Assembly (NCBI GenBank): GCA_020631815.1
Contig: JACKGW010000005.1
Span: 62,001 to 126,000, forward strand
Source of the DNA: Planctomycetota bacterium
GTDB lineage: Bacteria > Planctomycetota > PLA2 > JAEUHO01
Length of the DNA stretch: 64,000 bases
Reading direction: 5' to 3'
Numbering within the stretch: the first letter of the stretch is position 1; every line of letters starts with the position of its first letter. The notes under the pieces are model-generated. The model did no database searches. It had not been told where the DNA came from and saw nothing but the letters and a program-made list of their open reading frames with translations. The position numbers were made by a program, and so were the translations under genes. Below are positions 17,875-26,153 of the stretch, piece after piece.

Positions 17875-19359
17875 ATGGACGTCGAGCAGTACCGCCAGCC
17901 CGCCTACGCAACGGCCCTGGCCATCTTGGGCGACCACCACCTCGCCGAAGATGCCGTGCAGGACGCCTTCGTCGAGGCCCTTCGCTCGTGGGACCGCATC
18001 CGCGAGCCCGAGGCGCGACCGGCCTGGGTCCGCGCCATCGTGCGCCATCGGTGTCACCGCCTCTTGCGTCGCCGGGACATGGGCGGGGCCCCACTGCCCG
18101 AGCTGCGGGATGCGGCAGAGCCGTGGGAGCACGTGGCCCGCACCGAGACGGCCAGCCGGCTCCTTGCGCGCCTGCGCAGCCTGCCGCGCATCCACCGCGA
18201 CGTCCTCGCGCTGCACTACCTCGGCGGCTGCAGCCACCAGGAGACCGCCACGTTCCTGGGCCTGCCGCCGTCAACCGTGAACAACCGACTTCACCGGGCT
18301 CGCCAGCTGATGAAAGGAGCGCCCGCCATGCAGACGACATCGTTCGCCGGCACCGTGATTTCCGTGGACTCGCCGTTCGTCGAGGTTCGCTTCGTCGACG
18401 AGGGACTGCCCGAGATCTTCGACGCCTTGGCCGAGGCGGGATGTCCGCCGCGTATGCGCGTGGTCCAACGTCCAGGCGATGGGCTGGTCCGCTGCCTCCT
18501 GCTCTCGGGCGAGCCGCCCGTCCCCGGGACGCACGTGATCAACACGACCTCCGATGGCGGCACCTATCGCTCGGCCGCTGCCGGGCCCGAGTGCCTCGAG
18601 CGCATGGCGAAGGCGCTTCCCGCGTGCGGAGGTGGCGTGCTCGAGGTGGGGGTCAAACCGATCGACCTGTTCTGTCCGCTGCCGCAGCAAGGCACGGTGG
18701 CGACGCTCGGGACGTCCGGAACCGGCAAGATGGTGGTGACGCTGGAGCTGCTCCAGCGGATGGCCGGACGAGGCCCGCAGCTCGTTTGCTTGGCGGATCG
18801 CGCCGAGCCCGCGCTCATCCGTGACCTGCGCGACGAAGCTGACGACTTCGACCGCCGTGCGCTGTGGGTGGTCTCCTCCGTGGCGAACGACCCTGGCTTC
18901 GCCGCCGAGGGAGCCCCGTTTGATTCCGTCGTCTACACCACGCCGCTGCTCGGCATCCGGGGCATGTGGCCGGCGGTGGATCCGCTGCGGAGCCGGTCAC
19001 GCGTCGAGGTGTCCGAGCGCCACGCACGGATCGCGAGCGAGGCCCGCTCGCTGATCCGCGAGGCCCGGGCGCGCTCGATGGACCCGGAGCTGCTGGAGCT
19101 GCTCGCTGTCGGTGCGACCCAGGCTGCGATGCACCACGCGAGGAAGCGCACCGATCCGGACGATCCGCTGGTGGCGCGGGCCCGCCGTCTCGAGGCGTTC
19201 CTCACGCATCCCTTCGATATCGGCAAGCCCATCACGGGGCGCGACGGCGTCGACGTCTCCCTCGCGGACACCCTCGACGGCGTCGAAGCGATCCTGCAGG
19301 GGCACTGCGATGCCAGGCCCGTCGAAGACCTGCTCTACATCGGGGCCCTGGCGGGCTAG
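17875..19359 (+). CDS. ECF sigma factor fused to a degenerate F1-ATPase beta-like domain
   Basis: 494 residues in one uninterrupted frame. Residues 1-150 are a complete ECF sigma factor: region 2 (ATALAILGDHHLAEDAVQDA, then AWVRAIVRHRCHRLLRRR) and region 4 (HRDVLALHYLGGCSHQETAT, PPSTVNNRLHRARQLM). Residues about 155-494 follow F1 beta order. The N-terminal barrel is GTVISVDSPFVEVRF..GLPEIFDAL. The P-loop lead-in GVKPIDLFCPLPQQG is followed by Walker A at 279-286, which reads GTSGTGKM instead of GGAGVGKT. Then come WPAVDPLRSRSR and the C-terminal bundle (RARRLEAFLTHPFDIGKPITG, VSLADTLDGVEAILQG). The Walker B segment (LLFIDNIFRF in AtpD) is missing. It is likely a non-catalytic nucleotide sensor; this is inferred. 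Confidence 0.85.
   Translation: MDVEQYRQPAYATALAILGDHHLAEDAVQDAFVEALRSWDRIREPEARPAWVRAIVRHRCHRLLRRRDMGGAPLPELRDAAEPWEHVARTETASRLLARLRSLPRIHRDVLALHYLGGCSHQETATFLGLPPSTVNNRLHRARQLMKGAPAMQTTSFAGTVISVDSPFVEVRFVDEGLPEIFDALAEAGCPPRMRVVQRPGDGLVRCLLLSGEPPVPGTHVINTTSDGGTYRSAAAGPECLERMAKALPACGGGVLEVGVKPIDLFCPLPQQGTVATLGTSGTGKMVVTLELLQRMAGRGPQLVCLADRAEPALIRDLRDEADDFDRRALWVVSSVANDPGFAAEGAPFDSVVYTTPLLGIRGMWPAVDPLRSRSRVEVSERHARIASEARSLIREARARSMDPELLELLAVGATQAAMHHARKRTDPDDPLVARARRLEAFLTHPFDIGKPITGRDGVDVSLADTLDGVEAILQGHCDARPVEDLLYIGALAG
18313..18330 (+). promoter_or_regulatory. Internal ribosome-binding site and ATG at the sigma/ATPase junction
   Basis: AAAGGAG (18313-18319) lies eight bases before an in-frame ATG (18328) that begins MQTTSFAG, exactly where the F1-beta-like module starts. 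This could allow the 343-residue ATPase-like part to be made separately from the full fusion. Perfect spacing supports use, but in-frame AAAGGAG also simply encodes Met-Lys-Gly. Confidence 0.45.
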
Positions 19360-19426
19360 GGCCTGTCCGAAAGCACGTCCTGCGGCGGCCACCGTGCGTG
19401 GGCTTGGCGGCGCTCCCGGCGCGTTC

Positions 19427-20407
19427 TCAGGCCGAAGCCAGGGCTTGGACGGCAGCCTTCCAGGCGCGCTTGACGAGCCGCAATCTCTTGGGCGAGGCGC
19501 GCTTCCCGATGCGCTTGAAGACGGCTCGCTTGCGCCGGCGCAAGCGCCTGCGGATCTCCTTCAAGCCGGCGTGGGTGGAGCGTCCCGCCTTCCGAGCACG
19601 CCTCGCCTCGCGAGAGACCTCGGCACGGAGCACTCGGGTGTCGTTCAGCTTGCCCAGGAGGTCCTGCCACGCTTGGAGGTGCGGCAGGAGTGCCTTCAGG
19701 TCGGGAACGAGGTCCACCGTGGGCTCCACCAAGTAGCGCAGTCGCTTGCCCAGGATGCGCGTCGCGTGGGCTTCACCGACGTCGCGGGATGCTGCGAGCC
19801 GTGAGAGGGCGTCCATCCACGCCCGCCCCTGCTTGCGGAGTCGACGGGTCAGCGCTTCGCCGTAGGTGGTACTCGGCACGTCGACCGTCCGCGATGCAGA
19901 CGTGGATGCGGCCACACGGGCTTCAAGATCCTCCTGGATGGCATGGAACGTCGCGGGCAGCGCTTCACGCGCACGGTGTCGCTGGACGACCGCTCGCTGC
20001 CGCAGCTCGTTCTCCAACCATGCCACCCCCTCGCCACGCTTGGCGCCGAGGTCGTTCTGGCGGCCCAGCCACGCCAGGGCGACGTCGGCGTCCCGCGTGC
20101 ACCCGGTCGCCCGCTGAAGCTCGCGAAGTCGGCGTCGGTGGCGACGCGTGACCACGCCGCGCAAGGGCTTCCTCCATGCGCGAAGCGTGGATCGCAAGCG
20201 GCGGATCGCCACGCGGACCGCGTGCAGCGCTTCGGTGTCTGCTTCGGATGCAAGGTGCGCGCACGCACGGCGGGCCTCGGCAAGCTGCGACAGCACGATC
20301 GTCTGCACGGCCTCGCCGAGGGGCTGGTGCAAGAGGGAGCGCGCGGAGTCCAGGGCCGAAGCATACGGCGCAGACCCGATGTGCTGCCGGGCAGCGCGAA
20401 TGCCCAA
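19427..20407 (-). CDS. CHAD domain protein
   Basis: 326 residues from a TTG; the frame is open further upstream but with no better start. The CHAD hallmark ALHAVRVAIRRLRSTLRAWR is near residues 60-80, with a second matching helix ATRILGKRLRYLVEPTVD and abundant conserved Lys/Arg and His. CHAD domains are helical, bind inorganic polyphosphate and often localise to polyP granules; many accompany CYTH triphosphatases, but none is seen here. Very basic C-terminus (RRRLRRRKRAVFKRIGKRAS). Convergent with the ECF-ATPase fusion gene. Confidence 0.85.
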   Translation of the reverse strand: MGIRAARQHIGSAPYASALDSARSLLHQPLGEAVQTIVLSQLAEARRACAHLASEADTEALHAVRVAIRRLRSTLRAWRKPLRGVVTRRHRRRLRELQRATGCTRDADVALAWLGRQNDLGAKRGEGVAWLENELRQRAVVQRHRAREALPATFHAIQEDLEARVAASTSASRTVDVPSTTYGEALTRRLRKQGRAWMDALSRLAASRDVGEAHATRILGKRLRYLVEPTVDLVPDLKALLPHLQAWQDLLGKLNDTRVLRAEVSREARRARKAGRSTHAGLKEIRRRLRRRKRAVFKRIGKRASPKRLRLVKRAWKAAVQALASA

Positions 20408-20480
20408 GCGGTGGGGGCGGCGCTTTCGCCGCAGCGTCCGCCCTACGATGTGTGCGCGACGTCTTTACAAACAGGAGGCC

Positions 20481-21017
20481 ATGAGCCGCGCCCCTGCTCA
20501 CGACCACGAAGTGCCGGGTCAGCCCATGCCATCTGGCGGGGCCGTCCAAGACGATCTGCGCCTGGCCCGAGCGCTGCGCTGGGGAGGCGTCGGTCTGTAT
20601 GCGCTCGTAGCCGTAGTGGCGGTGGCGCTCCCCGCCATGACGCGCGCGGCACAGCGGGCACCAGTGCTCCGTGAAGGCGGACTCCCGATCGCCTTGTATG
20701 CGCTCGGCCTCTGCGCGACGTTGGCGCGCACACGCCCGAAGCCTGGCCATGCCGCCGGCTACCGCAACACCCTCGCCGTTCTCGTGTGGTCCCACGCTGG
20801 CCTCGGGGCCGCGGTCATTCCCCTCCTCTTCGGGCTTGCAGCGGACGGTGGTGGCTCGGCGTTCCGCACGGGTACACCGTGGCTCGAGCTGGGTGCCGTG
20901 CTTCTTGGCGTGCCGGCGGCCGTCGCGCTGCTGTTCGTCGCCGAGCGCTCCCGGCCGTACGCCGCGGTTTCGATCGGCATGTTGATCTATGCCGTCGCAC
21001 TCGCGCTGCTGCCCTGA
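20481..21017 (+). CDS. Four-helix integral membrane protein, unknown
   Basis: 178 residues. The ATG at 20481 has a strong AGGAGG site seven bases upstream; the longer open frame overlaps the CHAD gene and is a shadow. After a polar 30-residue N-terminus, four hydrophobic helices are visible: GGVGLYALVAVVAVALP, LPIALYALGLCATLA, TLAVLVWSHAGLGAAVIPLL and LELGAVLLGVPAAVALLFVA, possibly with a fifth at the C-terminus. No family motif recognised. Confidence 0.6.
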   Translation: MSRAPAHDHEVPGQPMPSGGAVQDDLRLARALRWGGVGLYALVAVVAVALPAMTRAAQRAPVLREGGLPIALYALGLCATLARTRPKPGHAAGYRNTLAVLVWSHAGLGAAVIPLLFGLAADGGGSAFRTGTPWLELGAVLLGVPAAVALLFVAERSRPYAAVSIGMLIYAVALALLP

Positions 21018-21072
21018 CCGGCGGCCCGCCGCGCACGCTCCCTGTCGTGGCCGGCAGGTACGGCTCGGCTCG

Positions 21073-21684
21073 CTAGTCAGTCGATGGCACGCGTGGCAGC
21101 TCCACGAGAATGAGCGCGTGGCGCGCGGCGGTCGCTGGCGGAGCACCGGGCAGCTTGTCACTCGCTCCCAGCGGCACGAGCACGAACGCACGGAGCCCCT
21201 CGCCGAACCACGCTTCGGCGTGCTTCGCGACGAGGGCCTTGGCGTCGTTAGCTGGTGTGCCCGCCATCTCGAGCAAGTAGGCGAGGCCTTGGGCGTGATC
21301 GCGGTCCGGCCAGGGGATCGTCTCGTCGAACGGGAGCTGGACCTGGATGGGGTTCTTGCCGCCCCACAGGGCGTAGACGCCGTACATCGTCTTGTCGCCT
21401 CGACGCTCGAAGGTCAGGAAGCGCGTGTGCTTGCGATCCACGGCCGACGAGGCGCGAAGCGTCGATCCGTCGCAGAGCAACGAGAGGCCGAGGCAGGGCG
21501 GTTCCAGCCGGCCGCCGGCGTCGGCACGAACGTCGACGAGCGCCAGTCCGTTCTCGACGCGTGCTTGGACCGGCTGCTCGCGTGCCTCACCGCAGCTGGT
21601 GAGCAGCGCGAGGCAGGCGACAAGCGCAACGAGCCCAAAGCCGTGGGAACGTCGCAGGGCTCCGCACCCGTGCGGCCTCGTCAC
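21073..21684 (-). CDS. Lipoprotein of unknown function
   Basis: 203 residues. The GTG start directly abuts the TAG stop of the upstream gene in the same frame. The signal is GLVALVACLALLTSC with the lipobox cysteine near residue 31. The mature domain is a mixed fold with TRFLTFERRGDKTMYGVYAL and a C-terminal LVPLGASDKLPGAP region. No family recognised. Co-directional with, and probably co-transcribed with, the interrupted gene before it. Confidence 0.55.
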   Translation of the reverse strand: MTRPHGCGALRRSHGFGLVALVACLALLTSCGEAREQPVQARVENGLALVDVRADAGGRLEPPCLGLSLLCDGSTLRASSAVDRKHTRFLTFERRGDKTMYGVYALWGGKNPIQVQLPFDETIPWPDRDHAQGLAYLLEMAGTPANDAKALVAKHAEAWFGEGLRAFVLVPLGASDKLPGAPPATAARHALILVELPRVPSTD

Positions 21685-22170
21685 CTAGCGCCCCTCGGCC
21701 CGCGCGTCGATGATCACGACGCCTCCGCGCACGCGCCAGCAGAGGCCAGCCGACTTCGTGAGCAGATCCAGCGTGGTGCTCATGCTCGCGCCATCCAACT
21801 GCAGCGTGACCTTCGGTGTGGCGCCGACGACGCGCAGCGCGGCCGGCGAGACGTAGTGGCTGAACCCCGTGATCGTGCGGAGGAACGCCACCGCTTGATC
21901 GAAGGAGATGTCCTCCCACTGCACCCCCTTGATCTTGCGCCGCTCGAGCGAGGCGTGCACGCGCGACTGGTCGCGCACCTAGGCGATGACTTGGCGCAGG
22001 GCGACCGCGTCGAGCCGTTCGGAGGCCTGGGCGGCGCGTTCGAGGTCGGCTTCGGTGCCCGCACGGATCCACTCCGCGATGTCACCGGGTGTGGGCGGGC
22101 TCTCGGGGTCGGCTCGGAGCGTGCCCGCGGCGAGGGTGAGGGCGACGAGAGAGGGCAGGATCCAGCGCAT
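21685..22170 (-). pseudogene. STN-like exported protein interrupted by an in-frame TAG
   Basis: From ATG 22170 (GGAG nine bases upstream) the frame encodes a signal peptide (MRWILPSLVALTLAAGTLRA) and a helical segment ending LRQVIA. It then meets TAG at 21981-21979. The same frame continues immediately with about 97 residues that look like a secretin/TonB short N-terminal (STN)-like domain: WEDISFDQAVAFLRTITGF, VTLQLDGASMSTTLDLLTKS, GLCWRVRGGVVIID. Such domains normally follow a signal peptide in one chain. A GTG directly after the TAG could restart translation but would lack the signal peptide. Other genes in this window end in TAG, so codon reassignment is unlikely. Confidence 0.55.
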
Positions 22171-22259
22171 CGTCGGAGTCTCCATCGGTAGGACGTCCAC
22201 GCTGGCCCGGTGGTGTCTCGCGAGGGTCATGGCGCGACCTTGGCCCCTTGAATCCGCGG

Positions 22260-22709
22260 TCACGCCCGGGACGGTCGCCACGTCATGTGCACGTGTGTCG
22301 CGGTGCGGTCGACCACGTGGAAGCCGAGGCGCTCGTACAGGCGCACGGCGCCGTGGTTGTGGAGGCCTGTCGAAAGCGCTACCCCGCGACCCTGCTCCTC
22401 GGCACGTGCCAGGACGTCGGTCAGCAAGCGCGTACCGATGCCCTGCCCCTGGTGGGCGGGGTGGATCTGGATCTCCCCGATGCGGAGAACGTCGGGCTCG
22501 GTGAACACCTGGAGCATGCCCACGCGGTCGCCGCCCGCGTGGACGAGCTGCACGTGGCCGCGCTCCCAGCTGGCGGCGAAGTGGCGTGCGTGGCGAGCCT
22601 CGTCCCACCCGCCCCACGTCGCGATGAACAGATCGCGGTAGGCCGCGCGGCGCAGCTGGTCGAGCCAAGCGCGGTCGCGCTCTGCGGCGGGTTCGAGGCG
22701 AAGGTCCAT
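22260..22709 (-). CDS. GNAT family N-acetyltransferase
   Basis: 149 residues, the usual GNAT length. Motif A is clear (IGEIQIHPAHQGQGIGTRLL, near residues 78-97), including the acetyl-CoA pyrophosphate-binding Q-x-x-G-x-G/A. Motif B follows (ALSTGLHNHGAVRLYERLGF). Transfers an acetyl group from acetyl-CoA to an unknown amine substrate in the cytoplasm. Starts about 75 bases downstream of the preceding minus-strand gene and may be in a run with the interrupted gene after it. Confidence 0.9.
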   Translation of the reverse strand: MDLRLEPAAERDRAWLDQLRRAAYRDLFIATWGGWDEARHARHFAASWERGHVQLVHAGGDRVGMLQVFTEPDVLRIGEIQIHPAHQGQGIGTRLLTDVLARAEEQGRGVALSTGLHNHGAVRLYERLGFHVVDRTATHVHMTWRPSRA

Positions 22710-22783
22710 GCGAGGCCTCGGCGTGGACTGCGAGCCAGGTCACTCGACCTTGCTCCGTCCGTGCAGCCTACGGCGCGAGCTCG

Positions 22784-23356
22784 CTACGGCACTTCGTAGG
22801 TGACCTCCAGCGTCGGGCGATGCGTGAGCGTCGGATTGACGGCGCTCCCGAAGAACATGGCGTCGGTCATCCCGTCACCGTCCGTCGTGGTCGTGAACTG
22901 CACCCGGAAGGCCGAGCGCACGCGCCCCGCACCCTGATCCGCCTGCACGAGCGAGGTGACATCCAGGGTCCAGGGGCCGAGCCCGCCAAGCGTGTGGGCG
23001 GCAGCCGTCAGGGCCACCGAGGTTTTGTCGCCGACGTCCGCGGCCGCCCCGGCGTCGATGTGGTCCACGACCAACGGCGCGAGCCCCTCGGGCGCGCCCG
23101 AGTTCGCGACGCGGGTGAGCTGGAGCGTCGCGTCGACCACGGGGCCAATGCCATCGATGTCGAACGACACGACGTACACGGCCGAGATGTCGGTGGGGGT
23201 ATCGCCTACGGGGTGCGTGTCGCTGCCCGCAGCCGGGCCCACGGAGATGCCGGCCTCGAAGGCGACCGCCCGCCGCTCCGTGAACGTGGCCTTGGGCGAC
23301 GAGGAGCCTCCACACGAGGCGAGAAGCACCAGGAGCAGGATCGAGATCGGGCGCAT
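22784..23356 (-). CDS. Lipoprotein with DNRLRE-like domain
   Basis: 190 residues. Lipoprotein signal MRPISILLLVLLASC with the cysteine at residue 15, then a Ser-rich linker. The mature part has the beta-sandwich cadence of DNRLRE-type domains: VVDATLQLTRV, a WTLDVTSLVQADQGAG segment, and a C-terminal HRPTLEVTYEVP strand. These domains occur in surface proteins of many environmental bacteria. Ligand unknown. Confidence 0.6.
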   Translation of the reverse strand: MRPISILLLVLLASCGGSSSPKATFTERRAVAFEAGISVGPAAGSDTHPVGDTPTDISAVYVVSFDIDGIGPVVDATLQLTRVANSGAPEGLAPLVVDHIDAGAAADVGDKTSVALTAAAHTLGGLGPWTLDVTSLVQADQGAGRVRSAFRVQFTTTTDGDGMTDAMFFGSAVNPTLTHRPTLEVTYEVP

Positions 23357-23481
23357 GCGTGTCTCCTTCGCACGTCAAGGGACGCCCTGAGGCCCGCAAG
23401 TTGTCAGGGGAGCCGGTGGAGGGCCGGCGGCAGGGGCCACCCTCCCCTCGTGCTACCCCATGGCTCGGATCGGAGGTCCTC

Positions 23482-23715
23482 ATGAGCACGCGACCCACAT
23501 GCCCGGAGTGCAAGGGCGAGCATCTGCGTCGCACACGAGGCGTGGGAACCAGGGGTGGTCATGGCCCGGACCTCCTGCCGGGTCTGCATGGGTTCTGGCG
23601 CTCTGCCAAGGTGGACGTCGTGCTGTGCACGGACTGCGGCCTGGTCCGCTACTACGCCGATTTGGAGGCCCGGGCGAAGGCCAAGCAGAGCAAGCGGTGG
23701 ACTGGGGTTCGGTGA
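23482..23715 (+). CDS. Small zinc-ribbon protein
   Basis: 77 residues from an ATG with GGAGGT five bases upstream. CPEC (residues 8-11) and CTDC (near residue 50) make a split zinc ribbon of the nucleic-acid-binding type, ending in a basic tail (RAKAKQSKRWTG). Cytoplasmic; partner and function unknown. Confidence 0.6.
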   Translation: MSTRPTCPECKGEHLRRTRGVGTRGGHGPDLLPGLHGFWRSAKVDVVLCTDCGLVRYYADLEARAKAKQSKRWTGVR

Positions 23716-23764
23716 TGGGCGTGCGGGTGCCGTCAGAGGCTCCGCACGCCGACGCGTGGCCTCG

Positions 23765-24559
23765 ATGAAGCGGCGCTGGCAGAAGGGGCACAAGCGACGC
23801 TACGTGCGGCGCATGGCGGCCGAGCTCAACCGCCGGCTGCCGCTTCGCCTGCACATGACCATCATCCTCTGTGCGGTGGTGGCGTTTGGGGTCGTTGCCA
23901 GCCGCCTGCTCTTGGAAGCAGGCGTGGCGTCACGAGGCCTGCGTTGGGGCCTGGGTGTGGCCATCGCGTATGCGTTCTTCCTGGCGTGCGTGCGCCTGTG
24001 GCTCGACAGGATCCACCCCGAGGTGGAACCGCGCGGGCGGCAGATCGCCAGCGAGGCCGTGAACGACACCCTGGACATCGCGGGATCGCCCGTGGGCGAG
24101 ATCCTCGCCGAGGTCTCGGGCCCCTCGTCGCTGGCACCGCCGGCGCCCCGCCCGAGTGGCAGGACGTCCTTCGCGGGCGGTGGCAAGTCGGGGCGCGGGG
24201 GTGGCGGGTTCGACGTCCCCGACATCGACAACGAGGGAGCCGCCGCCATCGCCATCATCGTCGTGGTGATCAGCTTGCTCGTCGCTGCGACGATCTTCAT
24301 CGTCCAGGCGCCGACCATCCTCGGCGAAGCGGGTGCCGACGCGCTGCTGGCCGTGTCCCTGCGGCGTCGCGTGGGACGCGCGCAGGGGACGGGGTGGCTG
24401 GGTGGCGTCGTGAAGCGGACCATCTTGGTTGCCCTTGCCGTCCTCGCGATCGCTGCGATCGCCGGTGCGATCGTGGATGCGTCCGAGGCCAAGAAGCGCC
24501 AGTCACCGATGTCGCTTCCCGTGACCGTGCCGCGGCGCCCTGGGAGCCCATCGCGGTAG
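23765..24559 (+). CDS. Multi-pass membrane protein of unknown function
   Basis: 264 residues from the ATG at 23765. A strongly basic N-terminus (MKRRWQKGHKRRYVRR) precedes two helices (LHMTIILCAVVAFGVVASRL and GLGVAIAYAFFLACVRLWL). A Gly/Ser/Pro loop rich in GGGKSGRGGGG follows, then IAIIVVVISLLVAATIFIV and a final helix ILVALAVLAIAAIAGAIVD. The layout is typical of uncharacterised membrane proteins; no motif supports a function. Confidence 0.55.
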   Translation: MKRRWQKGHKRRYVRRMAAELNRRLPLRLHMTIILCAVVAFGVVASRLLLEAGVASRGLRWGLGVAIAYAFFLACVRLWLDRIHPEVEPRGRQIASEAVNDTLDIAGSPVGEILAEVSGPSSLAPPAPRPSGRTSFAGGGKSGRGGGGFDVPDIDNEGAAAIAIIVVVISLLVAATIFIVQAPTILGEAGADALLAVSLRRRVGRAQGTGWLGGVVKRTILVALAVLAIAAIAGAIVDASEAKKRQSPMSLPVTVPRRPGSPSR

Positions 24560-24610
24560 CGACGTGCAGGCTCCGTATGCTGTGCCTTGCCTGACTCCAG
24601 GAGCCGTGGC

Positions 24611-26149
24611 ATGGAGAGCCGACTCGCCCGCAACGTGAAGCGCGTCGGTCTGGTAGCGGGACCGGCCTTGGGCCTCCTGCTGTACGCACTGCTGCCGCAG
24701 AGCTACCGCGACGCGGAAGGGTCCGTCGTGGCGCTGGGTTCCACGGCGCGCGCCACGCTCGGGATGATGGTCTGGATGGCGGTCTGGTGGATGACCGAGG
24801 CCGTCGAGATCGAGGTGACCGCACTGCTTCCGATCGTGGCGTTCCCGTTGGTCGGTGTGCTGCCCTTGAAGCAGACGACGGCCAGCTACGGCTCGGACGT
24901 CGTCTTCCTGTTCCTGGGCGGCTTCATCCTGGCCAAGTCGCTGTCGCGCTGGGGGCTGGACCGCCGCATCGCCCTGGTCACGCTGCGGTGCGTGGGCACG
25001 CGCCCGTCACGCGTCGTAGGCGGCCTCATGCTGGCCACGGCCGTCATGAGCATGTGGGTCAGCAACACGGCGACGGTGGCCATGATGGTGCCCATCGTGC
25101 TGTCGCTGATCGATGTCGCGGTGCGCAAGGAGACGGGAAAGGGCCTTGCGGAGCACGGTGCGATCCCCGAGCAGCATGCCGACCTGTCGCGCTTCGCCCT
25201 GGGCGCGCTCCTCGGCGTTGCCTACGCTGCGTCCATCGGCGGCGTGGGGACGATCATCGGGTCACCGCCCAATGGCCTCTTGGCGCGCTTCCTCGAAGAG
25301 CGTCAGGGCGTCAGCGTCGGGTTCGCCGAGTGGATGCTGTTCGGCGTGCCCGTCGTGGTTGTGTTCTTGCCCTTGGCGTGGCTGCTGTTGGTGAAGGTGT
25401 TGTTCCCGAGCCGCTTGCGCGAGATCGCCGGCGGTCGTGAGTACGTCCGCGAGGCGTGGGCCCGGATCGGTCCCCTGGGCCGCGGCGAGCGCGTCACCAT
25501 GATCGTGTTCTTCTGCGCGGCGTTCGCGTGGATGACGTCGCCGTGGCTGGCGCGACTGGATATCGCGGGCCTGCGACCGCTCGCGGGGCTCTCCGACGCC
25601 GGCATCGCCGTGGGCGCGGCCTTGGTCCTGTTCGTGGTGCCGGTCGATCGCAAGCGCGGGCTGATGGTCATGGACTGGGCGACGGCCAAGACGTTGCCGT
25701 GGGGCGTGCTGGTGCTCTTCGGAGGCGGCCTGGCCCTCGCGACGGCGGTCGAGGTGAACGGCGTCGGCGCCTACGTCGGAAGCCTGGCCGCGGGACTTGC
25801 CGGGTGGCCGGTGTGGGCCGTGTTGCTCGTCGTGATCGCAGCGATGGTGTTCCTGTCCGAGCTGACGTCGAACACCGCGCAGGTCGCCACGATGCTGCCC
25901 ATCTTGGCTGCGCTGGCACCGGCCCTGGACATGCCACCGCCGCTGCTGCTCGTCCCGGCCACGTTGGCGGCCAGCCTCGCGTTCATGATGCCGGTAGGCA
26001 CGCCGCCCAATGCCATCGTCTTCGGCACGGGGTTGGTGCGCATGCCGCACATGCTGCGCGCCGGCTTGCGCCTCAACGTGATCGGGATCGTCGTGCTCTT
26101 CGTGCTGACGTGGGTCGTGATCCAGCCGCTGCTGGGCCGCTGGACGTGA
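24611..26149 (+). CDS. SLC13/DASS family anion:sodium symporter
   Basis: 512 residues, normal for the family. The start ATG follows CAGGAG by eight bases. Two SNT motifs that define DASS transporters are present: SNTATVAMMVPI (about residue 150) and SNTAQVATMLPI (about residue 425). Each is followed by family-typical segments (GTIIGSPPN and VGTPPNAIVFGTG). About 11 membrane helices and an N-terminal WWMTEAVEIEVTALLP signature are visible. It transports di- or tricarboxylates or sulfate/phosphate with sodium across the inner membrane; the substrate cannot be decided from sequence. Confidence 0.92.
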   Translation: MESRLARNVKRVGLVAGPALGLLLYALLPQSYRDAEGSVVALGSTARATLGMMVWMAVWWMTEAVEIEVTALLPIVAFPLVGVLPLKQTTASYGSDVVFLFLGGFILAKSLSRWGLDRRIALVTLRCVGTRPSRVVGGLMLATAVMSMWVSNTATVAMMVPIVLSLIDVAVRKETGKGLAEHGAIPEQHADLSRFALGALLGVAYAASIGGVGTIIGSPPNGLLARFLEERQGVSVGFAEWMLFGVPVVVVFLPLAWLLLVKVLFPSRLREIAGGREYVREAWARIGPLGRGERVTMIVFFCAAFAWMTSPWLARLDIAGLRPLAGLSDAGIAVGAALVLFVVPVDRKRGLMVMDWATAKTLPWGVLVLFGGGLALATAVEVNGVGAYVGSLAAGLAGWPVWAVLLVVIAAMVFLSELTSNTAQVATMLPILAALAPALDMPPPLLLVPATLAASLAFMMPVGTPPNAIVFGTGLVRMPHMLRAGLRLNVIGIVVLFVLTWVVIQPLLGRWT

Positions 26150-26153
26150 CGCG

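Noticed and set aside
21685..22170. Amber codon reassignment or selenocysteine/pyrrolysine-type recoding
   Set aside because: TAG ends other clearly complete genes in the window and no recoding element was seen; mutation or error is simpler.
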